Shown here: positions 7,128 through 14,043 of the stretch, in pieces
Position numbering within the stretch: the first letter of the stretch is position 1
How the letters are laid out: every line of letters starts with the position of its first letter
DNA from: Lactococcus lactis
GTDB lineage: Bacteria > Bacillota > Bacilli > Lactobacillales > Streptococcaceae
DNA length: 64,000 nt
Assembly: GCF_029023865.1 (NCBI RefSeq)
Contig: NZ_CP118969.1
Span: 1,488,001 to 1,552,000 of the forward strand
Direction: 5' to 3'
Made by a program: the position numbers and the translations under genes
The notes under the pieces: model-generated
Database searches by the model: none
What the model was told of the DNA's origin: nothing
Seen by the model: only the letters and a program-made list of their open reading frames with translations

Positions 7128-7151
7128 TTTTGGGTCTGCTTTTGGGTCTGC
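7128..7151 (+). repeat. Two tandem 12-bp repeats TTTTGGGTCTGC
   Basis: TTTTGGGTCTGC occurs twice back to back just after the integrase remnant. Short repeats beside a phage integrase gene are typical integrase arm-binding sites; this role is inferred. Confidence 0.5.
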
Positions 7152-7335
7152 CTTTTTTTGTATTTTAACTATCTACAACTATTTTCAAAAAACAAAAACC
7201 GCTCTATTGAACGATTACTAATACTTTTGGATTCTATAAAATCCATTCAATGGAGGCGAGGGGAGTTTCTAAAACGCTATTATAAAAGAGTTAGCAAGAT
7301 TTCCCCCCTCTTTTTTTCACTCTCCATTTATTTAT

Positions 7336-7395
7336 GGTTCTTGCTGGACTCGAACCAGCGACCGAACGGTTAGCTACCAACTGAGCTAAAGAACC
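7336..7395 (-). pseudogene. Shortened tRNA lacking the anticodon arm
   Basis: A perfect 7-bp acceptor (GGUUCUU/AAGAACC), a D-arm start (GCUCAGUUGGUAG) and a perfect T-arm (GCUGG-UUCGAGU-CCAGC) are present in 60 nt. The rest of the D-stem and the whole anticodon arm are missing, leaving only a possible CCGUUCGG mini-hairpin. It is therefore not a decoding tRNA. It lies next to an old integrase remnant, so it may be a disrupted attB tRNA. Confidence 0.65.
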
Positions 7396-7500
7396 TAGTA
7401 TGATAATCTGTAGCACTTATCTTGGTTATTATATAAGATCTGGGTGGATGGAACTGCAGATTATCAAGTGTGTGTAATTGAATGTTTTTCTCATCCACTA
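7396..7500 (-). other. Potentially pseudoknotted region upstream of the shortened tRNA
   Basis: A perfect 10-bp inverted repeat TGATAATCTG (7401-7410)/CAGATTATCA (7457-7466) encloses ATCTT/AAGAT (7419-7439). GTGGATG at 7444-7450, inside that loop, pairs with CATCCAC at 7492-7498 outside it, giving a pseudoknot topology. On minus an extended -10 TGT-TATAAT with TTGTCA 19 bp upstream (about 7506-7536) could transcribe it together with the tRNA relic. Confidence 0.35.
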
Positions 7501-7564
7501 AAACTATTATAACACACTACTATAAATAATTGACAATTGTCTGAAAAATTGTTAATATTTAAAT

Positions 7565-7672
7565 TGTTAGTACCTCTTATGTTTTGTATATAGTAAATCT
7601 TTTTCTGAATTTGTACTAACACTCATTATCCTCTAGTTGGACTCCTTGAAGTCATCCAGCTAGAGTTTTTTT
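7565..7672 (+). ncRNA. Predicted small RNA R0 (plus strand, left prophage end)
   Basis: Strong promoter TTGACA (7530-7535)-17 bp-TAATAT (7553-7558). The first transcribed bases are GUUAGUAC (7566-7573), which pair perfectly with GUACUAAC (7613-7620). A large terminator hairpin CUCUAG.../...CUAGAG with T7 ends the unit (7631-7672). No open frame longer than 5 codons with a ribosome site. It converges on the minus-strand array that begins at 7678. Confidence 0.55.
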
Positions 7673-7677
7673 ATTTG

Positions 7678-7739
7678 AAAAAAGCCACTCCGAAGAATGG
7701 CTTGACTCTAGGAATAGGATGAAATCTCACAAACATCCC
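7678..7739 (-). ncRNA. Predicted small RNA L5
   Basis: Extended -10 TGC-TATAAT (7746-7754), start near 7739. 5' hairpin GGAUG/CAUCC, then the terminator AAGCCA/UGGCUU with T6 (7678-7703). About 62 nt, no usable open frame. Confidence 0.5.
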
Positions 7740-7754
7740 GACTATATTATAGCA

Positions 7755-7824
7755 TAAAAAAAAGCGCCCCAGTTAGGAGAGGGACGCTCGGAGTAAATTT
7801 ATGAAAAATTATATATTTTTGGGT
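7755..7824 (-). ncRNA. Predicted small RNA L4
   Basis: -10 TATACT (7831-7836) with a weak -35 TTGTTC 18 bp upstream; an alternative TATAAT lies at 7808-7813. Ends in the terminator AGCGnCCC/GGGnCGCU with T8 (7755-7788). Carries ACUCCGAG just before the terminator, as does L2. Confidence 0.45.
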
Positions 7825-7858
7825 AAATATAGTATATATCTACTTCCTTAACTAGAAC

Positions 7859-7903
7859 AAAAAGCCCTGTTTAAGGGCAGACGTTATCTTATATAGGTAA
7901 GAT
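7859..7903 (-). ncRNA. Predicted small RNA L3
   Basis: Promoter TTGAAA (7933-7938)-17 bp-TAGAAT (7910-7915). Start near 7903, so the RNA begins with the hairpin AUCUUA/UAAGAU and then the terminator GCCCU/AGGGC with T5. About 45 nt, too short to code for anything. Confidence 0.5.
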
Positions 7904-7940
7904 GAATTCATTCTACTACTTTTTGTATTCGTTTTCAAAT

Positions 7941-8005
7941 AAAAAACACCGTCACTTAGTCAAAACGATGTTCTCGGAGTTATTTATAACCTTATGTAAA
8001 AGGAT
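7941..8005 (-). ncRNA. Predicted small RNA L2
   Basis: Promoter TTTACA (8035-8040)-17 bp-TATAAT (8012-8017), a near-consensus vegetative promoter. 5' CCUU/AAGG hairpin, then ACUCCGAG, then the terminator AACAUCG/CGGUGUU with T6. About 65 nt. Confidence 0.55.
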
Positions 8006-8041
8006 AAAATTATTATACAATTTACTGTTTCCGTTGTAAAG

Positions 8042-8129
8042 AAAAAACGCCCTCGCTTTGGAAAAGGGCGCTTTATCTCTTCATAAACACTTAGCTATTT
8101 GTATTTGTAATTGGAATAGCATTCATGAT
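8042..8129 (-). ncRNA. Predicted small RNA L1
   Basis: Extended -10 TGT-TATAAT (8136-8144). Start near 8129; 5' hairpin UGGAAU/AUUCCA, then a linker and a strong terminator CGCCCU/AGGGCG with T6. An 11-codon frame MNAIPITNTNS lies within but lacks a ribosome site. The terminator ends 2 nt from the -35 of L2. Confidence 0.5.
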
Positions 8130-8178
8130 TCCATCATTATAACAATATCAATAAAATGACGAAGTAACATTTATTAAC

Positions 8179-8204
8179 AAAAAAAGCCCTGACCGAAGTC
8201 AGGC
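8179..8204 (-). terminator. Terminator of the lysis/late transcript
   Basis: Minus strand GCCUGAC-uucg-GUCAGGGC with T7, 8 nt past the endolysin stop codon. Confidence 0.85.
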
Positions 8205-8211
8205 ATAATTT

Positions 8212-8991
8212 TTATAGTTTATTCGCATTCAATCGACGTTGTAATTCTCTCACAGAATCAGAAACTGGGCTGATAGTTCCGTCTTGCGTCGTTCCAAGAT
8301 GTTTTTGCAATTCCTTAATAGTCCCTTGGCCAAACAACCCATCTTGTCCGATTCCTAAGAACCTTTGCAATGCTTTGACCACGTTTGAACCTGTCAGTGA
8401 TGAATCAAACTGTGCCGCATAGATATTTTGATTAAAGGTTTGTTTGTACTGGTGACTGATTACTCCGTCTTTACCAGCCGTATCAAAGTATTCTTGTAAT
8501 CGTTTAGCGGTCGCATTACCAAACTGACCATCAACATTTAATTTAACCATTTGTGGCTTGTTGTCAGTGTTCCCTGAACCTGAACCAACAATTCGATAAA
8601 AGTGATGTGGCAAGCGAGTGCTCATGTATGCATCATTCGTATCAACCGCAATTCCATTGTGAGTGTAAGAACAGTGAATGAATGAACCGTTACTTAAGAA
8701 AATACCTGTGTGCCCGTCTGAACCAGCCGAACCGCCTGGAGTGCCTGAGATAAAAATATCCCCACGTTGCACTTCTCCACGACTGATTTCTTCCAGTTTT
8801 GTTCCTGACATTCCAAACAAAGTTTCAGTATTACCCATTGAGCCAACCGACAGAAATCCACCAGCAATCATGGCAAAGAATACTGACGAGCTACAATCAT
8901 AAGAGTTTGGCCCCATTCGTGAAGTCATTGAGTAAGTTACCTTACCCTTTCGTGCTTGCATCCAAGCTATCATATTTTCAATACTTGACAT
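8212..8991 (-). CDS. Phage endolysin (NlpC/P60-type Amidase_5 plus wall-binding repeats)
   Basis: 259 residues. Residues 1-135 form a CHAP/NlpC-P60-like (Amidase_5) hydrolase: Cys33 in SYDCSSSV, His94 in GSDGHTGIF and a third polar residue in SFIHCSY are the likely catalytic set, cutting peptidoglycan peptide or amide bonds. Residues 150-259 are wall-binding modules with repeated (D/Q)G-FG-T-(K/R)-LQ segments. No signal peptide, so export depends on the holin. Its ATG overlaps the holin stop by 1 bp, and it is the last gene of the late transcript. Confidence 0.92.
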   Translation of the reverse strand: MSSIENMIAWMQARKGKVTYSMTSRMGPNSYDCSSSVFFAMIAGGFLSVGSMGNTETLFGMSGTKLEEISRGEVQRGDIFISGTPGGSAGSDGHTGIFLSNGSFIHCSYTHNGIAVDTNDAYMSTRLPHHFYRIVGSGSGNTDNKPQMVKLNVDGQFGNATAKRLQEYFDTAGKDGVISHQYKQTFNQNIYAAQFDSSLTGSNVVKALQRFLGIGQDGLFGQGTIKELQKHLGTTQDGTISPVSDSVRELQRRLNANKL

Positions 8992-9278
8992 TATTCGCCT
9001 CCTTCTGTGAATTCATGGTCAGCATCAGATGCCTTAACTACTTGAACGCTATCTCCATTTTTCAAACTTTTTGTAAGTTCAGTTCCTTTTTTAGCTGCAT
9101 GAGTGAAGTCGTTATTCTTCCACCAAGCCCAAAGTGCAAAAACTGTTGTGATAACTGTGCTGACAGTATTATCGTCAAGCGGCAATGGATTAATACCCAA
9201 TGCTGTTAGAATTTGGTTAATGATAGCTAACCAAAGCAAAACTGTACGTGTAAGCGTTCCTTTATCAATTGTTTTCAT
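8991..9278 (-). CDS. Holin, phiLC3 family
   Basis: 95 residues: a charged N-terminus, two membrane segments (about 12-30 and 38-55, WLAIINQILTALGI and TVITTVFALWAWW) with a short turn, and a charged C-terminus. Length and pattern match phiLC3-family class II holins of lactococcal phages. It makes the membrane lesion that lets the endolysin reach the wall. Ribosome site AGGAGAAAG; adjacent to the lysin as usual. Confidence 0.9.
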   Translation of the reverse strand: MKTIDKGTLTRTVLLWLAIINQILTALGINPLPLDDNTVSTVITTVFALWAWWKNNDFTHAAKKGTELTKSLKNGDSVQVVKASDADHEFTEGGE

Positions 9279-9290
9279 GTTCTTTCTCCT

Positions 9291-9641
9291 TTATTTAAAA
9301 AATACTTTGATTATTTCAGTTAATGCTGCAAAAATTGCTGCTGCAGAACCGCCGATTCCAAGCGCCAACTTCCAAAAGTTTGTTTTATCAAGCAGCTTCA
9401 ACTGAAACTGATGTTCATCTGAGCTTTCATTACCTTTAATAACAGCTTGCAATATTTGAGCATTTTGTTCAGATTGACGAGTGTTCTGTTCTCTTAAAAA
9501 GCGATTGGATTCATCCACACGAGTCAGACCGTCATTCATTTGCTTTTGCATTTCAACCGACATATCATTAAGTCGAGATAATTCTTTGTCATGTTGCTTG
9601 AGCTTGTCCTCGTGCTGCTCCACAAGTTGTTCTAATTCCAT
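9291..9641 (-). CDS. Coiled-coil membrane-anchored protein beside the holin (XhlA-like)
   Basis: 116 residues: residues 1-85 are a charged heptad-rich coiled coil, then one membrane segment (about 92-112, WKLALGIGGSAAAIFAALTEII) and a short basic tail. This is the plan of XhlA-type proteins that act with a holin. Located between the tail genes and holin with a 12-bp gap. Candidate second holin or lysis regulator; no catalytic motif. Confidence 0.65.
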   Translation of the reverse strand: MELEQLVEQHEDKLKQHDKELSRLNDMSVEMQKQMNDGLTRVDESNRFLREQNTRQSEQNAQILQAVIKGNESSDEHQFQLKLLDKTNFWKLALGIGGSAAAIFAALTEIIKVFFK

Positions 9642-9653
9642 AACCCCTACTTT

Positions 9654-9890
9654 CTATTCTTTACTTGCTCCACCACTTATTTCTTTGGACTTATCCAAAA
9701 TTTGATTGAAAAATTCTGTTAGTTCAATCCTTTGGGTTTCCTCACTGAAAAATTCATTTGCGTTAAAAACAGTTACTTCCAATTTGAAAGACCCATCTTC
9801 ATTAACATTTCCTTTAATATTACCTGTTGGAATATCAGCTGTTCCAGTCTCTCCTACATACTGCAAGATGTTTGATTTTAGTATTTTCAT
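9654..9890 (-). CDS. Small phage protein downstream of the tail fibre gene
   Basis: 78 residues from ATG 9888-9890, which has AGGAGA at good spacing; a longer frame upstream overlaps the preceding gene and lacks a ribosome site. Hydrophilic, ending in a Lys/Glu helix. Genes at this position are small baseplate, tail-tip or unassigned late proteins in lactococcal phages. Function not recognised. Confidence 0.6.
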   Translation of the reverse strand: MKILKSNILQYVGETGTADIPTGNIKGNVNEDGSFKLEVTVFNANEFFSEETQRIELTEFFNQILDKSKEISGGASKE

Positions 9891-9900
9891 TGTTTCTCCT

Positions 9901-12900
9901 TTATTCAACGTAATAACTAATATAAGCACCAAAATAAACAGAATCTCCGCCCCAGCGATAACACCTCACTTCTCCCGTGGAATTAATTGAAATTTGAGCG
10001 GTTGCACCAGCTCCCTGAGCAGTAGCAGGCATGGAAATATCGCTTGGAGGTCTAGCGTTTGTTGGAAGTATTCCCAAAAGCGTTCCGCCGCTCGTGACGA
10101 CAGGGAACCTATCACCGTTACCGCCGTGGATATTCATCGTAACTCGATTGTTTTCACGTTTCCACTCAGCTCTACGTCCACCGATATTTCCGATTTGAGT
10201 CCAGTTTACATCGGAGGACAACTTGACACCGGCTGGTGAGATACTCGCAGAAATTCCCGTGCTGTCAGTTAAGGACATGCCTTGAAAATTCGTACCGACT
10301 GATATTGTTCGTCCTGTTGAATTCTCGGTGTAGACCATGATAAGCCCCTGGGTGCTATCCAAACCAATAGAATTTGTTGTGTTAATAGAGGAATCTGTTC
10401 GGGTAATTATTAAATGGTCCTTTTCAATATTCGTGCTCCCAGCAACGGGGCCATTTTTCCAACTTGTTTCAATAACTCCGTCGGTAAAAGTTCCGTTTGT
10501 AACATTTAGATTATCACCATTGATATTATGTGCATTTATTTCGCTTAATATCCAGTTAGTTCCTGACCAATAATATTCAGTGCCAGATAATATAACTGTT
10601 CCGTCACTCGCTGTAAGGTCAGACGTACCTAAATACTTCCAAGTTAATCCTTTAAATCGTGTGGTTGGCTCAGTATCAGAAACGATTTTACCAGGGTTAC
10701 CATTACTTCCAGCAGGACCTTCTGGTCCAGTATTACCTCGGTCTCCTTTATCACCTTTAATCAAGCTCCATGTATACTTACTTGGGTCTGTAGAGTCAGC
10801 GCTCGTAAAGTCTGTATATTGTCCGATATAAGTTTTACCAGTCGCATTTGATACATCAAATCCAACCGTACCAGTTGAGTTTGTGGCATAGGCAATATGA
10901 AGATAGCTTGTTTTTCCGTCAGCTCCGGGTTGTCCGGGGATACCAGTTGCTCCAGGGTCGCCTTTTAATCCTTGAGGACCTCTTTCCCCGTCATTCCCTC
11001 GTATCAGACTCCAAGTGTAGGCGGATGGATTAGTGCTGTCAGCTTGCGTAAAGTCTGAATACTGACCGATGTAGCTAGGCCAGTCGCTAGTTTTTGCTTC
11101 GCTAGCTGATGGCATGTGTGGAGTAGCTGTTGAACCTGGTTCTAGTTTAAAATCCCAAAATTTATGAGTTTCTATATCCTTTCCATTTGAATAGGTATTA
11201 ATCCTAACGAAATAATCTCCATCTTTATGAATTTCGATTGTTTTAGGAACTGTGTCACCTAAAGATATAAATTCCCAAGTTGACGATACCAACCATAGTC
11301 CAACCTTACCTTGTTTGGCACCACTTGTGTCATGAACGGTCCAAGGTGCATCAGCTTTAGCACTCATGGTATATGTTCCTGCTTTTAAATTTTTTACAAT
11401 AACATCATCAACAGTAGTCCAACCATCAGTAGCACTAGAAGATAATATTTTGGGATTATCTTTAGTGTATTTTTTACTTCCTTCAAACAAATTCAAATTC
11501 GGATAAACAGTGGTGAAACCATCAGTACCGTCTGCGCTGTAAGACCATGCTGTGTGAAAATATGGAGTCTTACCGTCAGCTCCAGGTTTGCCCGGTGTCC
11601 CTTGCGTTCCATCCGCTCCTTTAACAAGCGTCCATGAGTAATCGCTCGGAGTAGTTGAATCATTGATGTTAAAATCAACATACATCCCGATATAGGTACG
11701 ATTAGAATCAGAAGTTGAAAAGTCTGTTACACCATCGGCACTATTTGCATATGCTATATGAGTATATTGTGTTTTTCCATCAGCACCTTTAGGTCCAGGA
11801 ATCCCTTGACGTCCATCAACACCTTGAATACCTTGGACGCCTTGGTCTCCTTTATCGCCCTTTTCACCGAATTTAGAAACTGAATAACCTGTCTCGCTGG
11901 TCTTATCCGTATAATCCCAAACAGTCTTAGTCCATAGGTATTGCCCCGCTGGCACGTTAGGCACTTGGCTATTCCAACCGCTTGCTGGAGCAGTTGTTCC
12001 TGATGTTCCGACTGCGTAAGTGATTGTGGTTTTCTTAATTCCAGTACCATCTTTACCAGCAATTCCGTCATTACCGTTGTTTCCGTCTTTTGCAATGTAA
12101 GAGACTGTATATCCCGATTCACTCGTTCCGTCTGAGTAATTCCAAACTGTTTTCGTCCAGAGATATTGCCCTTTGACTAGAGTAGGGACTTGTGAAGTCC
12201 AGCCAGCCGTTGGGGTAACTGTTCCGCTTGAAGATATAGCGTATGTAATTGTAGTTGAATTAATTCCAACACCGTCCTTACCTGCTCTCCCATCATTTCC
12301 AGTATCTCCCTTATCGCCTTTATCACCATAAACTGCTTTTTGTTCAATAACATCTTGCGTTAAAGGTGCTAAATTGAAAGTTGTTCGAGTGATAGACCAT
12401 AGATATTTATTAGTAGCTGTCGTTGTTGGTTGAGTAGTGAGCCAACCTGCGTCTGACCAAGCTTGCGTTGGTGTTGCAGTAGTCGTTGTCAAACGCCACT
12501 TTTGAGAAACGTTTGTAACAGAACGTCCATTTGTTCCATCATCTACATTAGTGATGGTAACCGACTGATTTGCGACTACTTTACCGCCAACCGTTGCTTT
12601 AAAGCTATAAACTGCCTTATCCGCAACTCCGCTGGCATCAACTGTGATAGTCTGAGCGTTCGCAACAACCGTTCCGTCTTTCGACCATGAATAACTATCC
12701 GCAATTGTTTCTTTATCATCCGAACCGAAATAGATGTGAGCGCCTAATGTAGTCGTTCCTGTTCCATTTTTAAATTGCAAGCCATTGGTAGAAGTGATAT
12801 CAGGACGGTAAGGAGTATTAGCATTGATAATTTCTTGCATTCTAGCAGTTAGATCATCAGATACTTCACTTTTCAGCTTGATGTAATTAGAAAACATAAT

Positions 12901-14043
12901 TTTGTTACTTGTAGGATTAGTGAAACTTATTTCTAGTTCACTCACTCGTGCTGACAAGAATAATCCAACATTTCCATCTGAATCAATGAAATTCTTATCT
13001 TGAATTCTGACTGTATCTCCAATATGAAGCGGCATACCGTCTCCAGTACTTGAAACAGTCAAGTTACTTGTGGCTGTCACTTCATAAGTCACTAATGGAT
13101 AAGCATATTGTTTCAGCTGACTTAAAGCGTAGCCCCACATGGCATTTACTGTGGTATATTCGGTTGATGCATTTTTATTGGTAAATATATCGCCAGTTGA
13201 CGATTGAAGCTGTGAGGGGAACATTTGAGCAGACAGTGGGGCTTTAGCGTAACTTTCACCAGCTCTTTTATAGAATTCTTCTTGTCCTTCTGAATTCGTG
13301 ACTGACCAAGCGGAGTCTTTCCAACTTAGCCCATCTTTCCCAGTGACATAAAGTGAATTAAATATCTGAGACTTTTCAACTTTTCGATTAACCCCCATTA
13401 CATTTTCGCCAAAGGATAAAAGCACATCATTCCTATTTTGACCAACTCCTTGAATATCGCCACCATCATTTTTCTTGTAAATATTGAGTGTGATATTATC
13501 AAGCGTTCCATCTCTTTTTAATTTTGTGACAAATTCAAATTCGGCATCAAAGTTCTGAATGACTGAAATTAAACGAGCAAGTTTGGTGTCTTCTGAATCA
13601 TAATTAATGACCCTTGTATCATTTTTAACCTGATTAATACCAAGTGAGATTTTTGCAAAATTGATTAGGCCTAATTGGTCAAAGTACCATTTAATGTTAT
13701 GGCTTACTGTATTTTTTAAGGCTTTCACTTCTTCATTTCGCATTTCAAGGTTTAGGCTTAGACAATTGAAAGTGATTTTGTCATCATCTTCTTCGACAAT
13801 GACAGAATCAAAAAGGAAATCCTCTCCCTCATACTGAAAGCTGAAATAAGCTCGTTCATTTAACAGTTGAACATAATCTTGAACCACTCCATTTTTTATT
13901 TTGTTTACAGTAAAGTCAAAAGTAGAGGTTCCCTGTGCTAAGTAGCGATGAAAATTATCATCTTTAAAATCGGGCGTTTCAGAGTCATCATTACTAAGAA
14001 AACCAACTCGTTTCAATGTATGGTCATGAATTGAAATTAACAT
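9901..14043 (-). CDS. Tail-associated baseplate/fibre protein with collagen-like blocks
   Basis: 1380 residues from ATG 14041-14043, which overlaps the upstream stop (TAATG) and follows GGAAGGAG; the longer frame would need GTG. Residues 1-400 match the prophage minor tail (Tal-like) N-domain that plugs the tail tip. The remainder alternates at least five collagen-like Gly-X-Y blocks with repeated modules: two copies around GQYLWTKTVW and four around YIG-Y-DF---DS-PS-Y-W-L. One lectin-like insertion lies at about 11.1-11.5 kb. The C-terminus is the probable receptor-contacting tip. Likely decides host-surface binding. Confidence 0.85.
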   Translation of the reverse strand: MLISIHDHTLKRVGFLSNDDSETPDFKDDNFHRYLAQGTSTFDFTVNKIKNGVVQDYVQLLNERAYFSFQYEGEDFLFDSVIVEEDDDKITFNCLSLNLEMRNEEVKALKNTVSHNIKWYFDQLGLINFAKISLGINQVKNDTRVINYDSEDTKLARLISVIQNFDAEFEFVTKLKRDGTLDNITLNIYKKNDGGDIQGVGQNRNDVLLSFGENVMGVNRKVEKSQIFNSLYVTGKDGLSWKDSAWSVTNSEGQEEFYKRAGESYAKAPLSAQMFPSQLQSSTGDIFTNKNASTEYTTVNAMWGYALSQLKQYAYPLVTYEVTATSNLTVSSTGDGMPLHIGDTVRIQDKNFIDSDGNVGLFLSARVSELEISFTNPTSNKIMFSNYIKLKSEVSDDLTARMQEIINANTPYRPDITSTNGLQFKNGTGTTTLGAHIYFGSDDKETIADSYSWSKDGTVVANAQTITVDASGVADKAVYSFKATVGGKVVANQSVTITNVDDGTNGRSVTNVSQKWRLTTTTATPTQAWSDAGWLTTQPTTTATNKYLWSITRTTFNLAPLTQDVIEQKAVYGDKGDKGDTGNDGRAGKDGVGINSTTITYAISSSGTVTPTAGWTSQVPTLVKGQYLWTKTVWNYSDGTSESGYTVSYIAKDGNNGNDGIAGKDGTGIKKTTITYAVGTSGTTAPASGWNSQVPNVPAGQYLWTKTVWDYTDKTSETGYSVSKFGEKGDKGDQGVQGIQGVDGRQGIPGPKGADGKTQYTHIAYANSADGVTDFSTSDSNRTYIGMYVDFNINDSTTPSDYSWTLVKGADGTQGTPGKPGADGKTPYFHTAWSYSADGTDGFTTVYPNLNLFEGSKKYTKDNPKILSSSATDGWTTVDDVIVKNLKAGTYTMSAKADAPWTVHDTSGAKQGKVGLWLVSSTWEFISLGDTVPKTIEIHKDGDYFVRINTYSNGKDIETHKFWDFKLEPGSTATPHMPSASEAKTSDWPSYIGQYSDFTQADSTNPSAYTWSLIRGNDGERGPQGLKGDPGATGIPGQPGADGKTSYLHIAYATNSTGTVGFDVSNATGKTYIGQYTDFTSADSTDPSKYTWSLIKGDKGDRGNTGPEGPAGSNGNPGKIVSDTEPTTRFKGLTWKYLGTSDLTASDGTVILSGTEYYWSGTNWILSEINAHNINGDNLNVTNGTFTDGVIETSWKNGPVAGSTNIEKDHLIITRTDSSINTTNSIGLDSTQGLIMVYTENSTGRTISVGTNFQGMSLTDSTGISASISPAGVKLSSDVNWTQIGNIGGRRAEWKRENNRVTMNIHGGNGDRFPVVTSGGTLLGILPTNARPPSDISMPATAQGAGATAQISINSTGEVRCYRWGGDSVYFGAYISYYVE

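Noticed and set aside
7158-7373. 71-codon frame ending LLDSNQRPNG
   Set aside because: This peptide is a known artefact of translating the T-arm of a tRNA backwards; it covers the tRNA relic.
8101-8130. 11-codon ORF MNAIPITNTNS in L1 as a gene
   Set aside because: No ribosome site; the interval is better explained as a structured RNA.
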